64,000 bases of DNA from the NCBI GenBank assembly GCA_004352715.1, contig SCFE01000110.1, forward strand, positions 1,253,796-1,317,795, in the 5' to 3' direction. The translations under genes were made by a program, and so were the position numbers. Shown one piece after another: positions 11,504 to 24,049 of this stretch. The DNA comes from Hofstenia miamia (lineage: Eukaryota; Xenacoelomorpha; Acoela). Position 1 is the first letter of the stretch. Each line of letters opens with the position of its first letter. The notes under the pieces were generated by a model, which saw only the letters and a program-made list of their open reading frames with translations, made no database searches and was not told where the DNA came from.

Positions 11504-13439
11504 TTCATCAGGTTAGGTTCACCACGAAATTCTAAAATTCAGATTAAGCTTAGCATTAACTGATGTGACTGCATGCTTAGTTGGAATTAAAAATTAGTCT
11601 ATAGTTTAAATCACATTGGAGTTGGAAACTTGCACCAGTCTCATCCAATGATTACAATATAGAGAATAGACGCAAAAATAGTTAATCTAAAAATATTTAT
11701 AAACCAATTGGATACCTTATTAGACAAGGTCCAGCATATTTTATCTGGTTTTTGGATGATCTAACCCTGATATAATTTTAATGAAAAATGATTTGCAGCT
11801 TGTGATTCCTTTGAAATATAAAGTTATGCGGGCTGCATCCACTTCTTCAAAAATCACAATGATTATGGCCTGATACTAACATTAATTTGAGCTAGTACAT
11901 TTACTGTACAACCTCACTTCAACAATAAATAAAGATTCATGGCCCCTTGATGATTCATTGAAATGTTGAACGGTCGGTCATTAATTGCAGAAACATAAAC
12001 CCAAAAAATGAGTCAAAGTGAAGATTCTTCGGTTCATTTGTTCAATGCAAAATACGCTATCCAAAAAATTTTCATTTGACAAACTTTTTGCAAACATAAA
12101 ACGAACATGTATATATTCACTACATTCACTAAGAAAATTTTGTTAGAAAATCACAAAAAATTTCAATAGTGATTTTGATTCATGTATTTCATGAAAAATA
12201 TGTCAATATTAGTACTGTAATCACCTCTATTAACTCATATCTTTTTTAGAGTGTTGCTAGATAAAAGTTGTTGATAAAGCTCTAAATAATTTCAATTTAT
12301 TTGTGTTGTTAACGATTGTTTGTAACCGCGATAGATAAATGTAATGAAGACTATATTGTAACCAACTTGGCACATGGATTATAAGATTCTCTGATTATCA
12401 ACATCATTCTCAATTAAATAATATATCAGCTTGATTATTTTTATTAGTATATTAACTTATATAAAAAAGTACAAATCCCCCTCCCATTATTTGAAGGTAC
12501 ATGTACATCTTAGCTGACAAAAACATAATTCTCTGTTGATTTGTGAACTAAGAATTTTCATTATTTGTTCTATGACAAAGCTATTTGAACGACTATGAGT
12601 TTCCCATTCACTTTTTACTTAAAAACCTACCCTACTCATATATCAAATGTTTAAACATAAGCAAAAGGCGAGTATCGAGATGGTTAGCTAACATAGTTCA
12701 GAACTAGTCTGGATATTGAACAATTAGGAGTTGCTTCAGTCTCAATGCCTTGTCAACCAACCACGGCTCGCCAAGATTGACACAATTTAATTCCATATTT
12801 GAATTGAAGCGCGCAAAATGAATTGCGCAATTGTGTTGCTGAAATGATGTATGATATATGATATCATTTATTAATGTCAGTACGTAGATTCATTGAGTTT
12901 CTGATTATATAATTTAAACATAGCATTCAATTGATATTAGAGACAATTGAGCTTACTGTATAGTATACTATATATGATCAAGAATACTGACTTCATTGCT
13001 AATTTATTGATAATTTTGGCTTTAAACATTAAATTTTTTCATTAAATGCATAAATGCTCTTTGTCACTTTGCAGTAAACTGATCTATAATGATGCACACT
13101 ATATTAAAAGTTCCTCAGAAAAAATGAATACAAGGGGAGAGTCAAATGGGATATGTTCCTGTTCAGTACCCTAAAATCTACCTGAATTAATTTTCTTTGC
13201 ATGGAAAGTCCTTCAAAAATTTTGTAAATATTGCGGTAGAGCTTTTGAAGAAAATTCAATACATTACTGATTTTTATATACTGATATATATATATATATA
13301 TATATGATATATTAGAAATATATTATTTCTTTTTATTACTTATATATATATATATATATTATATGTATATGTATACTATCCTCCATTCACACCTGTAATT
13401 GGTTTAATCACATACATGGTTAACTAGTCAATTCTTGCT
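11504..13439. other. AT-rich region upstream of the receptor-like gene
   Basis: It should hold the promoter of the minus-strand gene starting at 11503. I see no TATA element I would defend, no coding sequence and no clear transposon. Short (TA)n tracts occur at about 13286-13307 and 13341-13359. Confidence 0.35.
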
Positions 13440-14200
13440 GGAGCGTTTCTTCACCGCTTCAAGATCGCCTCTTTAACGCAATTGCTGAAGAAACCCACTA
13501 TTTACCCCTCTGTGGATTCTAACTACCGCTCCATTTTTCTTTTACCTTACTTGTTTGAAGTCCTTGAAAAACTCATCTTGGCTCAGCTCAGTCAGCACAT
13601 ATATCACAATAACCTTCTCGACGAATGGCAGTCTGCCTACAAACAAGGACACTTGACCGAACTAGCATTATTAGCTGCCCAAGACAAGTTATGGTGTGAT
13701 TGTCATGGTTAGTTCTGATTGGCTTATCGACTGCCTTTGACATGATAGACCACGATTATCTCATCTCCCGCCTTCAAAATGCATTTGCCATATCTGGTCT
13801 TGCACTTCAACAGCTCCACTCAGACCTCTCTGGTGGCAGCTCTTACGTTCTATGTAATGGCCAGTGCTCTCAATCTTTTGCCAAATCGTGTGGCGTACCT
13901 CAAGGCTAAGTTCTTGAACCTCTCCTCATTTCGTGCTATAGCTCCCCTCTTTCAGCTGTTCTCATGGACTTCAATGTATTTCATGTCAGTTACACGGAAT
14001 ACCTGAAATTTGTTGTTAGCTCCTCCCATATCTCAGATTGCTTATGCACTGCAACTGACTGCATTATGGCCATCCAATTTTGGTTGCTTGTTAATGCATT
14101 ATCTTTCAATGACGATAAACTTGAACTAATTTACTTTTCCCTGATCTTTACTTTGCAAATGTCAATCTTGCCAGTGGTAATTTATCCACGCTTTACTTCC
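13440..14200 (+). mobile_element. L2/CR1-type LINE reverse transcriptase relic
   Basis: Two overlapping plus-strand frames carry successive reverse-transcriptase blocks of the L2/CR1 type. The first frame has KKPTIYPSVDSNYRSIF, then LLPYLFEVLEKL, and NLLDEWQSAYKQGH. The second has LSTAFDMIDHDYLISRL (motif A region) and CGVPQG (motif B). A TAA directly after CGVPQG, several frameshifts and a missing YADD show that it is dead. Block order and spacing are normal for the family. Confidence 0.75.
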
Positions 14201-14714
14201 TGTGCACAGCACAAAGTGTCATGTAAAAAGGAAGGTTGAAAAATATCAATAAAAAAATTACTATAGGAATCGGGGAAAGTTCCATTATTAATATATTTAA
14301 GTGCTGCTAGTAGAAAGGTTTTGCTCCGTTTTACATTTTTTTTCTATCTAGAATAACTTTAGTCTGAGAATTGTGTTTGGTAAACTTCATTCTTTCATGT
14401 ATGGGATGATCATTATCATAATAAATTTTCCAGGCGTATTGTTTAAAAGTTTCATTGAAAGTACTGTTAATGCTATCAATAAACTCGTTTTTACTCATGT
14501 TAGAATTTGGAAAACAATTTCAGCGGTTTTCGCAAGAATTTGCTGTTGTTTACCGAAATTCCTGGTATCCCACCATAGAAGCTTATGTGTATATTGGCTT
14601 AATATGTACGTTTTAAAAATCATCCATTTTTTATGGGTTAGTATAAATTCAATAGAAAGACGTTGATAAAATAGAACGAAATGCCTTACAAACAACATAA
14701 TCCACTTGATCATT

Positions 14715-15561
14715 TCAATTCAAATCCTTATTTATTTTAATACCCAGATATTTTACTAAGGTTGTTTCATGAAGTTCAAGACTATCGCATTTAATTGAAT
14801 TGTTTAATAAATGTATCATTCTTGAATTCTTGATATTAGGATGCTTACACACCAATACCGTTGATTTGGCTTCATTAATTATAAGGTTGTTTGTTTTTGT
14901 CAAAACTCTATTCATCCCTTAGAATGTCTCCGGTTATACATGTCTCATCCGAGTACTTAATTATTTCCGATGTTTCAGGATAAGTTAGTCGCTCGCATAT
15001 TTCATCAGTTAGTTGTGTAAACAGCACAACTGACATTGATCCCCCTTGCGGCACTCCAACAGATTGAGTAATATTTTTACAGTATTTTAAGTTTTCGAAT
15101 TGAACACTGAATAAATTTTGAACAGTACTGATAAAATGTGCTATCCATTGTGACTGTAGTGTTATTCTGCTTACAATTTTGTTTTGCAATACTGTGTTAT
15201 AAGCACTGATGTAGTCTAGAAAAGCAATCTTTACTATAGCCGTTTGTTTAGAATTCAGTGTCGTCATTATTTTGTTAATTAAATACAATAATGCATCTGT
15301 TGTTGACCTATCTTTTTTAGGCAAATTGGTTTGAATCTAATGCACTCTTTCCTGTGATGTTTTTGGTCTTATCTTTCTAAAGCGATTTTCCACCATTACT
15401 TCTGTAGTTATTGGTATATCTTCATCATTGTTGTCAAACTCGCATGATTGATCATCCGAAGAATTAAATTTGTTATATGAAGTAAAACCCATATTAATCG
15501 TATGTGTCTCAAGAGTTTTTATTTTTATTCTACCTGTTGTTGGCTTTGTGCGTTTTCTCAT
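14715..15561 (-). mobile_element. Non-LTR reverse transcriptase relic, antisense to the L2-like copy
   Basis: Reading downwards, 15324-14908 encodes the fingers and palm region (DRSTTDALLYLINKI; then FLDYISAYNTV, a weakened motif A; then VGVPQGGSM, motif B). The YADD position reads YSDE, so the catalytic site has decayed. Then 14915-14715 encodes the post-catalytic region (INEAKSTVLVCKHPN and VKYLGIKINKDLN). Upstream codons to 15561 are open but not recognisable. Stops and frame changes separate the parts. The further C-terminal sequence at 14713-14495 may belong to it. Confidence 0.7.
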
Positions 15562-15640
15562 TTCAATATATTATTCATCGACTAAGTTTTTCCATATCTA
15601 GATACAATTTATAACCACTATGCACATTGTATCGTGACTA

Positions 15641-15664
15641 TATATATATATATATATATATATN
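15641..15664. repeat. (TA)n ending in a single-n contig join
   Basis: A (TA)n tract runs into an isolated n at 15664. As with the other single-n sites here, this is probably a join of two contigs. Confidence 0.8.
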
Positions 15665-15689
15665 TTCTGGCGGAATTTTTCTTTGAGAC

Positions 15690-15872
15690 ATTAAGTGCCC
15701 ATTTTAATTGCACATCAAATTTCTTAAAAAAAGCATCTTTTTCTTGTATATATTTCATGTCTTTTTTATTATTTTTGTACATTATTGACGCTATTTAGAG
15801 AATTTATCAGTTTCTGAAATTGTAAATAAAAAGTCTCTAAATATAGAATATCTTATCTTATCTTATCTTTGG
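15690..15872 (+). mobile_element. LINE 3' end with (TATCT)n pentanucleotide tail
   Basis: AT-rich 3'-UTR-like sequence with TAAATAAAAAG ends in TATCTTATCTTATCTT at about 15851-15867. Short tandem tails of this sort are typical of CR1 and jockey-type LINEs. The reading frame it belonged to is not attached. Confidence 0.4.
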
Positions 15873-16167
15873 TACAATTCTAGATTTCGTTAATCAATCT
15901 CAATTTACTCTTTTGGTTCGGTAATTTTCTATATTTATGTTTAATATACTCATTGTAAGCTTTACGATTTTCTATATTAGAAATATTTCTAGCTCTTTTG
16001 TATAATGCATAACTTTTATAAAACTGATGGAAAAATATTTCACTAAACATAAGCACTATAGATGTATGAAATATAGACTTACATTTTCAAAAACAAGATA
16101 GAAAATATTCGCAATACTTAAACATTACAGGCATATGAAATATATACTTATATGATAAAGGCAATTG

Positions 16168-16290
16168 CATCTTTATAAGATAAGATAAGATATTCTTTAT
16201 TCAGATAAATATTGATAATTAAAAACGGATAATTTATCTGAATAGCCTCAAAAATATAAAAACATACATACAAATACATACAAAAGCAAA
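16168..16290 (-). mobile_element. LINE 3' end with (AGATA)n tail, opposite orientation
   Basis: AAGATAAGATAAGATATTC begins at about 16177, the reverse complement of the tail near 15851. It looks like the 3' end of a related element in the opposite orientation. The copy is cut by the single n at 16291, followed by (TA)n. Confidence 0.4.
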
Positions 16291-16310
16291 NTATATATAT
16301 ATATATATAT

Positions 16311-18589
16311 AATTGCCCCAATAATCACTATGTACATGTCTATATCTTAAACCACTTTTTTTCTTGACAGCAAAAAGTAAATGTTGTGTTTTTAACGTAC
16401 TCATCAAATGGTACAAATTGCTCAGGTCTTTGCAGTTTAAATAGAGACAGTCCTGTTCTGTACCGTTCTGATGTATTCGGTCCGGTCGGGTCCGATCTCG
16501 TTCTGGGAAAAGAGGGACTATTTCCAACTCTGTTATGATTATAAGACGATTTCAAAATGTTCTATGATCTTAATATAATACATATTAACTGATGCATGAT
16601 GAAAATTACATTTACAATTCTTAACGTTTTGGTATCATTGAGATTGTTTTGAATACTCATTATTCATTTGCTTCTTTTAAGCAATAGAAAAGCCTAATTT
16701 GTGTATATCAACTTTGCTTAGAGTGGAAAATTCCATTGTTTTACTCTTCTGGGCAATTCCTCAAATCCCCTACATTATGTTTGAGTTTATAACATTTAGG
16801 TCTCGGTGTAGAATCGACACATTCTTTGGATAGACCGTAAATAGCTTTTACTATCACTTTTCGTAGTTGATTCCAACTACTTCTTACTGCTCGATTAATT
16901 AGACTATGTCTTGTGCAATAACTTTATTACGACATTAGAAGACATTAACCAAGGTTTCATTACGAGCAGAATATCTCATCAAGGTCGGAACCCGAAGCAT
17001 TGTCATGCAATCAGGAATGAAGTGGTTACCAGCAGCGATCTCCAATGATATGAAATGGTTTGTGACTCATAAAGGAACTAGTTCAGTACACGTGGTAGTG
17101 GTGGAGGTGATCCTATTGGTGCTCACCCTATGTGATTTTGTACAATAATTGTTCTTGTTATTCTGAGTAATAAGTGGAAGTTCGCAACCGTGCCGCTTTC
17201 GCCTCATAGATTTTACATGTAAATAACTCTAAATATAAATAGATACATGGCCCTCGGTACATGTGAGCAATTATTGTGGTGATTAAACGACCGTCACTTA
17301 AGTACATCTCTGAAGCTATAATAATTATCAAGAAATGTAATAATATGCTCGTAGACATTTCTTATGTTTAATAAATCTGTTATGTTTATTACCGAAAATA
17401 AATTTGGATCTAAAATAAAAAGGGTTAGCTATCCAACTATTTAGAATGCGGAGGTTTATTATCAAGTGAATCGATCGATAGGTAAGCTAAACGAAAAAAA
17501 CTACTATGCCGTACATTAACCTAAAGACACACTTTCACTAGACAGGGCAGAGCGGTAAAGCTGATGTAAAGCTGATGTCGAGTGTAGATTTGAAGAATGC
17601 CTCTCAGCCAGCCGGTAAGTGCAACGGTGAGAGTAATCGAATAGCTACTCGTGTGCCTGAACCTTTAGCTTGCCATTGTAATAATAATAAAATCTGATAC
17701 GAAGCAAAGTTAAATCCAAATGATTTATTCCATCAACTAATTGTAAATTCCATACAGTATTTATAGTAAGATTGTACAATGTTAACATGTACCTGTTTTT
17801 CCTTTACTATTATTTCTGTGCTTGTTAACTCGTTCATTAACCTTTAAAAAGGTGCTATGAATTAGCTAAGTGTTTCAGTTGATCTTCCTTCCGCCGACAG
17901 GCACCTTTTCCATAACATATTTATTTTTACAAAAGATTATAATTGATATAAAAGCATAATCAAAATAAATAAACGTCCTTAATTTCCTTTTCTTTTCATT
18001 GTCACCTTTTTATGTAGATTGATGCTGATTATGCTACACTCGGTAAATAATTGTAATATTTTGGCACACTAAGAATACTGTCCATTATGATACTTTAATA
18101 GTTTGACAAATGCCATACTTTTTTTCCATAATTCTTTGCTGTTAGTATACGTTGCGGGGTCGTATAGCACCTCAGGCACATAGCGACAAGGATTTGACGT
18201 ATTTTTAACTTATTGAACGTATTTCATGACTTTTAATATTTTCGCAAGTGTTTGAAACCGTCAATTTTTTTTTATCCATATCCATTTGGAAATCGATATT
18301 CCATATAATACTACGGTGATATACGTGTTATAACACTCTTATATATTTTATCGAATTAAATTGATTTTTTTCAATATGCTCTACTGCACTGTTGACCAGC
18401 ATAGGTCAATAATATATAGCAATAACAAATAGATGTATCTCATTACAATGCATATTGCATCCATTCTAAGTTCCCTAATATATATATATAATGTTTACAG
18501 AAGAATAAAATTTTTGAATTTTTGAGGATAATGAGTCAATTATTGAATTCCTTTAGAAACCTCTGATTCCTTAAATGAACATATTTGAT
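16311..18589. other. Non-coding region with scattered repeat fragments
   Basis: No gene I can support. A CG-rich patch at about 16440-16510 resembles low-complexity hAT end sequence. The 18 bases at 17401-17418 recur exactly at 22389-22406, so the pair flanks the myosin light chain gene. Confidence 0.35.
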
Positions 18590-18790
18590 TTAGAGACAAT
18601 TGGTATGGAGACCAAAATGCCATTCAAATGATTTTTCATTGATTTTTGGAAAGGGGCAAACGGTTGGTCATTTTATCTCAAGGGGCAGTGCCCGCATGCC
18701 TCATTTGTATGCGACCGCTGCAGCAAATTTATTTGTCCTAAACACAGATTTTAGAAATGCCAAGACTGTTGACTTTTTGTTAGAACAATT
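18590..18790 (+). pseudogene. Possible piggyBac transposase C-terminal zinc-ribbon relic
   Basis: One plus-strand frame reads FVCDRCSKFICPKHR, a stop, then KCQDC. This C-x2-C...C-x2-H...C-x2-C pattern resembles the cysteine-rich end of piggyBac transposases. It has an internal stop and no upstream DDD domain. The call is tentative, based on the cysteine pattern and the presence of piggyBac-type elements elsewhere in the window. Confidence 0.3.
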
Positions 18791-19278
18791 AATTATTAAA
18801 TATTAATGAAAAGCTTAAGGAAAATAAATTAGTTTTTCATTTTAAGACCTGTGGCATATTGCACGTAAAGACTTTTAAACGTAATTCTGTAAATAAAAAA
18901 ATTAACGATGGTAATCAAAATTAAATGTTAGGTAAATTTACGCATTAATATAACATATTTCAATTTTGCTGCTATGAAAAATCAAACTTATTGTAAAAAA
19001 TTTCATCTAATTCGCCCCCCGCAACTTACATTAACTATGTAACAAGTTAATGTAAATGAACGGCTAAGGGTTGTGTAGAGATTTGTATTAATTTATTTCC
19101 CATGAATTCCAAAATGTTCATACAATCATGAAATTGCATGCATTTTAACACTTTCACTTGACTATGCAATTGCTTACACTTCTGATCGATGTTTCAAGTA
19201 AATATGAATGTTTATTTTGCACTTTTATTTGTTTAGAGTATAGATTGCACACAGGCGCATAGTTAAAACTAGTTTATC

Positions 19279-21714
19279 ATGGACGAAGTTTCAGAAGAAA
19301 CAATAGAGGAAATCCGCACCTACTTCAACGTATTTGATACAAAAGGAGATAAAAAAGTATCCATTGATGTCATTGGTGAAATGGTTCGCGCGTTTGGTGG
19401 CAATCCAACCAATGCTGAAATCGAAAAGATTTGCAAGCAAGTCGATTGTCAGGTAATCTTTTCAGGTTCAATAATTGTCGAAGTAAATACTTATATTATT
19501 ACTATTGCTAATCTTCCTTCAAAGCACTCAGAAATCTTTTCCTTACATTATGTAACTTATTGAATTTTATTGAGCAATAGATTAAAACTATGAGGTTCTC
19601 CATTCAGTGCACAAAGTTTCAGTATATCAAAGTTTTTCATAGTCTTCAATGGATGCTTGAAAATTGTTCTACGATGTAATGCTTAAACTTCAAATATTGC
19701 AAGGTAGTTTTCAACCCTAACCCTAACTTATTTCTAGTAATCATTAATAAGGTTTTGTGGAAACATCTCTTTGAAATAATTATTGTACAATATACATGTG
19801 CATGCCATTGAGAAATTGTATTCTACTTTTTGCAGAACTTCTTCCGCAATATTTGACTTTTAAATGTTGTCAACTTTAGATCCTCAATGTTTTTTGCCCA
19901 AACCGTTACAGTAAAGATGATAATTGTAGTGTGTTATAGTTTGCCACGGTGATTCTTTTGATAAACAAGATTTGCAGATTTTAAATATAGGGCATCATTC
20001 AAATCAACATGAGTTAAGGAACTCCTATGCCTTTAAACGTGATAAATCATATAATGGAAATATGTACTGTAGAATATGTTATATACAATGTATTGAAAGT
20101 TATAGATATAATATATTTTAATGGATTTTTATAAAAGATCATATTGCTTATCAGTTATTAATATTGAAAATTTACAGCAAATGTATATCATAGTAACATT
20201 TTAAATATTACATTACTATTCAAAGTTTTTCAAAGTTGATTTTCGATAAAATATTAAGGTAGTTTTAAAACTAAGTTTGTGAAATGCATTTTACTGTTGC
20301 TCATAACTAAGATGTCCTCCCGTCGAAAGCCTGCGTGCGTACATTGGATAAATATGAATCAATATCCTCTTTGTTTATAAAGCTTTCTTTTCATAATTAG
20401 GGGAAAATGTACCTATCACGTAAATTGTAATCTCGATAATAAGGCGATTGTTTTTCCCCAAAATACGCTAGCTTATATGGATGTTGGAAGTCTGGTGTTT
20501 TCATAGTTAACGCCTCATGATTTCAAACGAAATTGGTTGCTGTAGATATTGAAAATGCACCTTAATATTTTACAGAAATTTAATATACCGTGCAGAATCT
20601 ATTAAGTATGAAGCGTGGTATTCTAATATTTCTCAACAAATATCATATTGGCTTCATGCATTTATGTCTATAATGTTCATTATGAGATAACTTATAAACT
20701 ATAAACTATTTTTGTCTGTAGTATGAAATATTAATAAGTGCAATGAGAAACTGTGGTAGATAATTCCTGCACATTAAAAAATATTCAGAATATATAATGT
20801 GTAGTCTTCATCGAAATAATTTTTTGTAAATATTTTTCTTAATGTAGAGGGGTACTCGAGGGAGTGTTCAGGGAGTTCAGTGAACCTTGTTAAATTCGAT
20901 TGGGGGCCCAGCACCCTCCCCCTTGTTAAATTTATATTAGGGTTCGGATGTTGGATTATATTTGTTGAGAAAAAAATTTTGGTAAAAATATATCATACAA
21001 ATTCACTACTCAAGAATTGAGCCCTCTTGTTAAGTATTTAGCAGTACAGCCCTGTTCTAAGGAATGAAAACACTTACTAAAAAGTGGGGTCGCTTAAGAA
21101 CTTTATACATTTGCCATATTCAATAAAATTTTTCGAACTTTACAGCGACATATTGAAATAATAATTTTTCTATTGTTATGAAAGTGCTCGAGTTCTTCTT
21201 TCAATGTTCTCAAATTATATAACTTAATGATTTCCGGTTTTTATATAATACATAGTCATAGAGATATCGTAGGAATAAAATCAGAATTCGTTGTTTGTGA
21301 TCAAAATATGACAACTAATTAAAAACCTTTTAATTATGTCGATTCCTAAAAATTATTATCTATTCTAATTGTGCTTGAATTAAAATTATGATTAATCAAA
21401 TTTTCACATTTTTATAGAAGGACATTTAGGGAGGAAGGATTTCAATTGAACAGTTCATCCCAATGTTCAACACACTAAGCAAATGGAGCAAGGATCGTGC
21501 AAAAAAGCCTGAGGCGTTGCTAGAAGCCTTTAGAATGTTTGACAATGAAGGAAATGGGATGATATCAGCCTTGGAAATTCGCCAGCTTCTAACTAAGCTT
21601 GGAGAGAAGTTGACAGATGCAGAGTTAGACATCATTCTTTCGGGGTATGAAGACTCTGATGGATTTGTACGATATGCTCAGTTATTGCAAGGAGTTACTG
21701 GTCAACAAGATTAA
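19279..21714 (+). CDS. Myosin essential light chain (two exons)
   Basis: Exon 1 is 19279-19452 (58 codons, donor GTAATC) and exon 2 is 21430-21714 (94 codons plus TAA): 152 residues, the normal length for essential myosin light chains. The protein would wrap the first IQ motif of a myosin heavy-chain neck. Family landmarks are [10 protein letters not shown] in the first EF-hand, [12 protein letters not shown] after it, [33 protein letters not shown] in the third EF-hand, and [11 protein letters not shown] with EDSDGFVRY near the end. EF-hand 1 lacks the acidic residue at loop position 12 and probably binds no calcium, as is usual here. EF-hand 3 keeps D, N and E at key positions. The intron has two AGs at its 3' end; only the second (21428-21429) keeps the frame. 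Calmodulin or troponin C fit less well. Confidence 0.85.
19453..21429 (+). other. Intron of the myosin light chain gene
   Basis: A 1977-bp GT-AG intron, AT-rich. It holds a decayed hAT MITE-like end at about 20309-20342 (similar to the right end of the element at 45523-45718) and a GC-richer patch at about 20845-20945. The upstream AG at 21416-21417 would read K-D-I-stop and cannot give full-length protein. Confidence 0.7.
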
Positions 21715-23170
21715 ATTGCTCAGCCTTTCTAAAGCGTCTCCAATGCTTAAACAAACTTTAGTGAATTTTTAAAAATTGTTATTGATCAACAAAGGATTTT
21801 GTCGCGGAATTACTAAGAGAATGTTGCATAAGTATTTTTAAATTATATAGATTTAAAAAAGTAATTACAAAAATTAATTCAAGAAATTGATGATGTAGAA
21901 TCATCACCCAGGCCAGGATGTGCATTAACCTTCCTGTTGCGGGGTCCTTAGAATAACTTAGAAATAAGTAATGTTGATTTCCGGTTACTCGTAACTATTT
22001 ACTTTTTAGGTAACTATCGACTCCAATTTGATAGTGGGCATCAGCCCGACGCCGAATCCATTCGCCAACATTCCATCCATTGTAACGTTCCCAGACGCCG
22101 ATGACTCAGCTCATACTCTAAGAGGAAAAATTATATGTACCCTACTTATTGGTGAATAAATAAACATGACACTATTCGACTTATTCTCATTCTCATTGTG
22201 TGATGACATTTACTAACAGACTACTACTACGAATTGACACTAGCTGCTATGCAACACATATAAGCACGATTAAAAACTTGTATACAACTATTAAATAAAA
22301 GCTGCTTCCTAGCCTACCTATAAGAATAAAATACGATAACTAATCATCTAATAAATTCGGTCTCTTATCGGTCATTTATAGTCAATAGAATTTGGATCTA
22401 AAATAAGATATATAAGTAATCCTAGTGCTGGCTACTTCGCCTTTCTCGAATTTATTACTACATGTAAAATGAGTTTGAACGATAGCGAGCTAAGCACAAT
22501 TAGAAAAACCCTACCTATCCATAACTTAAATGCATTTCAAAATCAGGGACTTAGACCTCAATCAATTGAGGTCGTCCTCGCCATGGTTTCCTGATCGTTA
22601 CTATGGATGAAATACTTAGCTTCGCATTATGGTAATAAATCAAACCGGCAATGAGAAGAGATAAATGTAATTCCGAAGAATTTATTTCATCACTAATTTT
22701 TTTGCTTGGTAGCTATTTATCTAAATTTTTACAAACATATTTGCATTGAAAACAAGTACCTGTCGCAGTTCAATTTCTGATTTAACCGCGTAGAAGTTCT
22801 GTGTGTCTTATATCCGTCCACTGATTTATGTCAAAGAGAGTTAGCGGAAGATACTTTGTTTGTACAATTTCATTAAAGCAGTTCTTTTAACAATCTTATT
22901 AAATAGTAAAGCAAATTTTTCTTTTTATTCTTTTTCTTCTTTTATTTTGATCTTAGTTGCTGTTGCTATTATTTGGATTATTCTACAATGAAACCATTCA
23001 GTAGCCATCTAGTGATACTTATATACTATATTTATATACTACTTAGTTGCAAATGTTGACCCCAAAATTACGATTTTTGACCTAACGATTGGAAAATTTT
23101 GAATTTATTTTGATTTTAGGGTAAAAACTGGGGATTAGCGAAAAACAATTTTATGTATCACTATTTATCA
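21715..23170. other. 3' flank of myosin gene and possible old LTR-like sequence
   Basis: No gene is visible. From about 21934 (TGTTGCGGGGTCC) to about 22410 the sequence is less AT-rich than its surroundings and could be a decayed LTR. I saw no paired LTR, polypurine tract or pol reading frame. Confidence 0.25.
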
Positions 23171-23173
23171 GTA

Positions 23174-24035
23174 TAGTGACTAAATCGAAGATAAGGTAAT
23201 TTCAAGCAGAAAGTTGCTATCTTTAGACAACATTTTCTTTAGAAGAGTGAAGCTTCTTTCAACTGAACATGTCGTAGCAGTGTACGATTGTAGTTTTGCA
23301 AATATGGCTGGACTGATATCTGGCATAGTACATTGACTATATTCTGCAAATCGTTTTGCTCGATTCTTCATTGGATATAATCTCGAAATGCATATCGATA
23401 TTCTTTGAAGTCAAAAGACTGCAAGTCGTTGTATGCTTGGATCATAAAATATTTGCAGGATTCTACTTTGTCAGTTAGTTCCAAAAGACCACTATAGCAA
23501 GGGGTAAACTCCTTATAATCCCTTCTGACTGCTGCTTTGACACGATCTATTAATTCCCCGTCATATGATAACAACAGCCCTATACGTCGGATTTCTAACA
23601 AATAAGGGTCATAGTATCCAATGACAGCTCTCAGTGATGTACCCCATCTTGAAATCATTGGAATAGGTAGACAACCAATTTTATGAAAGAATTATCAGTG
23701 CCAGTTTTTCGTCACTGTCGCATCCATTAAACTGGCCATCAGCTTATCAACATTCTTGTGTTTGCTCCTGATTTTCTTATCACAATTATGGAGTAAATGC
23801 GCAACGTACGTCACGTGATAAAATGTCGAGTAAAGATTCTTTTCACATTTATCAGCAGCTACTGCATATGAGGCAGCGTCAGAATGTAGAAAAAGAAAAT
23901 TGTTCTTTGCTATCCTAACTTTTTTCCAGGCATCATCAATGTTCTGTGCAATTTTTTCCACTTTGCGCTGGTCGATTGTCTCACTGGGCAATGGCAATTT
24001 CACATCTGGGAATAACTTCTGCATGCCAGGGTATC
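23174..24035 (-). mobile_element. hAT-superfamily transposase relic
   Basis: On the minus strand, 24024-23695 encodes the catalytic-core-like region with a helical insert. Then PMISRWGTSLRAVIGYY (23660-23610) matches the P-x-x-RWG-T/S stretch common in hAT and KRBA2-like proteins. Finally CSVERSFTLLKKMLSKDSNFL (about 23270-23200) is the C-terminal hAT dimerisation motif. Stops separate the three blocks, so it is inactive. The N-terminal zinc finger would lie inside the adjoining 1000-N gap (24050-25049). Confidence 0.75.
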
Positions 24036-24049
24036 TCGCAATATATATA

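Noticed and set aside
18600-18806. 68-codon plus-strand frame as a gene
   Set aside because: Another frame of the same DNA shows a cysteine ribbon like piggyBac with an internal stop, so the open frame is probably incidental.
19279-21714. Reading the EF-hand gene as calmodulin or troponin C
   Set aside because: The first EF-hand loop lacks the needed acidic residue, and the GNPTNAE and LGEKLTDAE landmarks fit essential myosin light chains.
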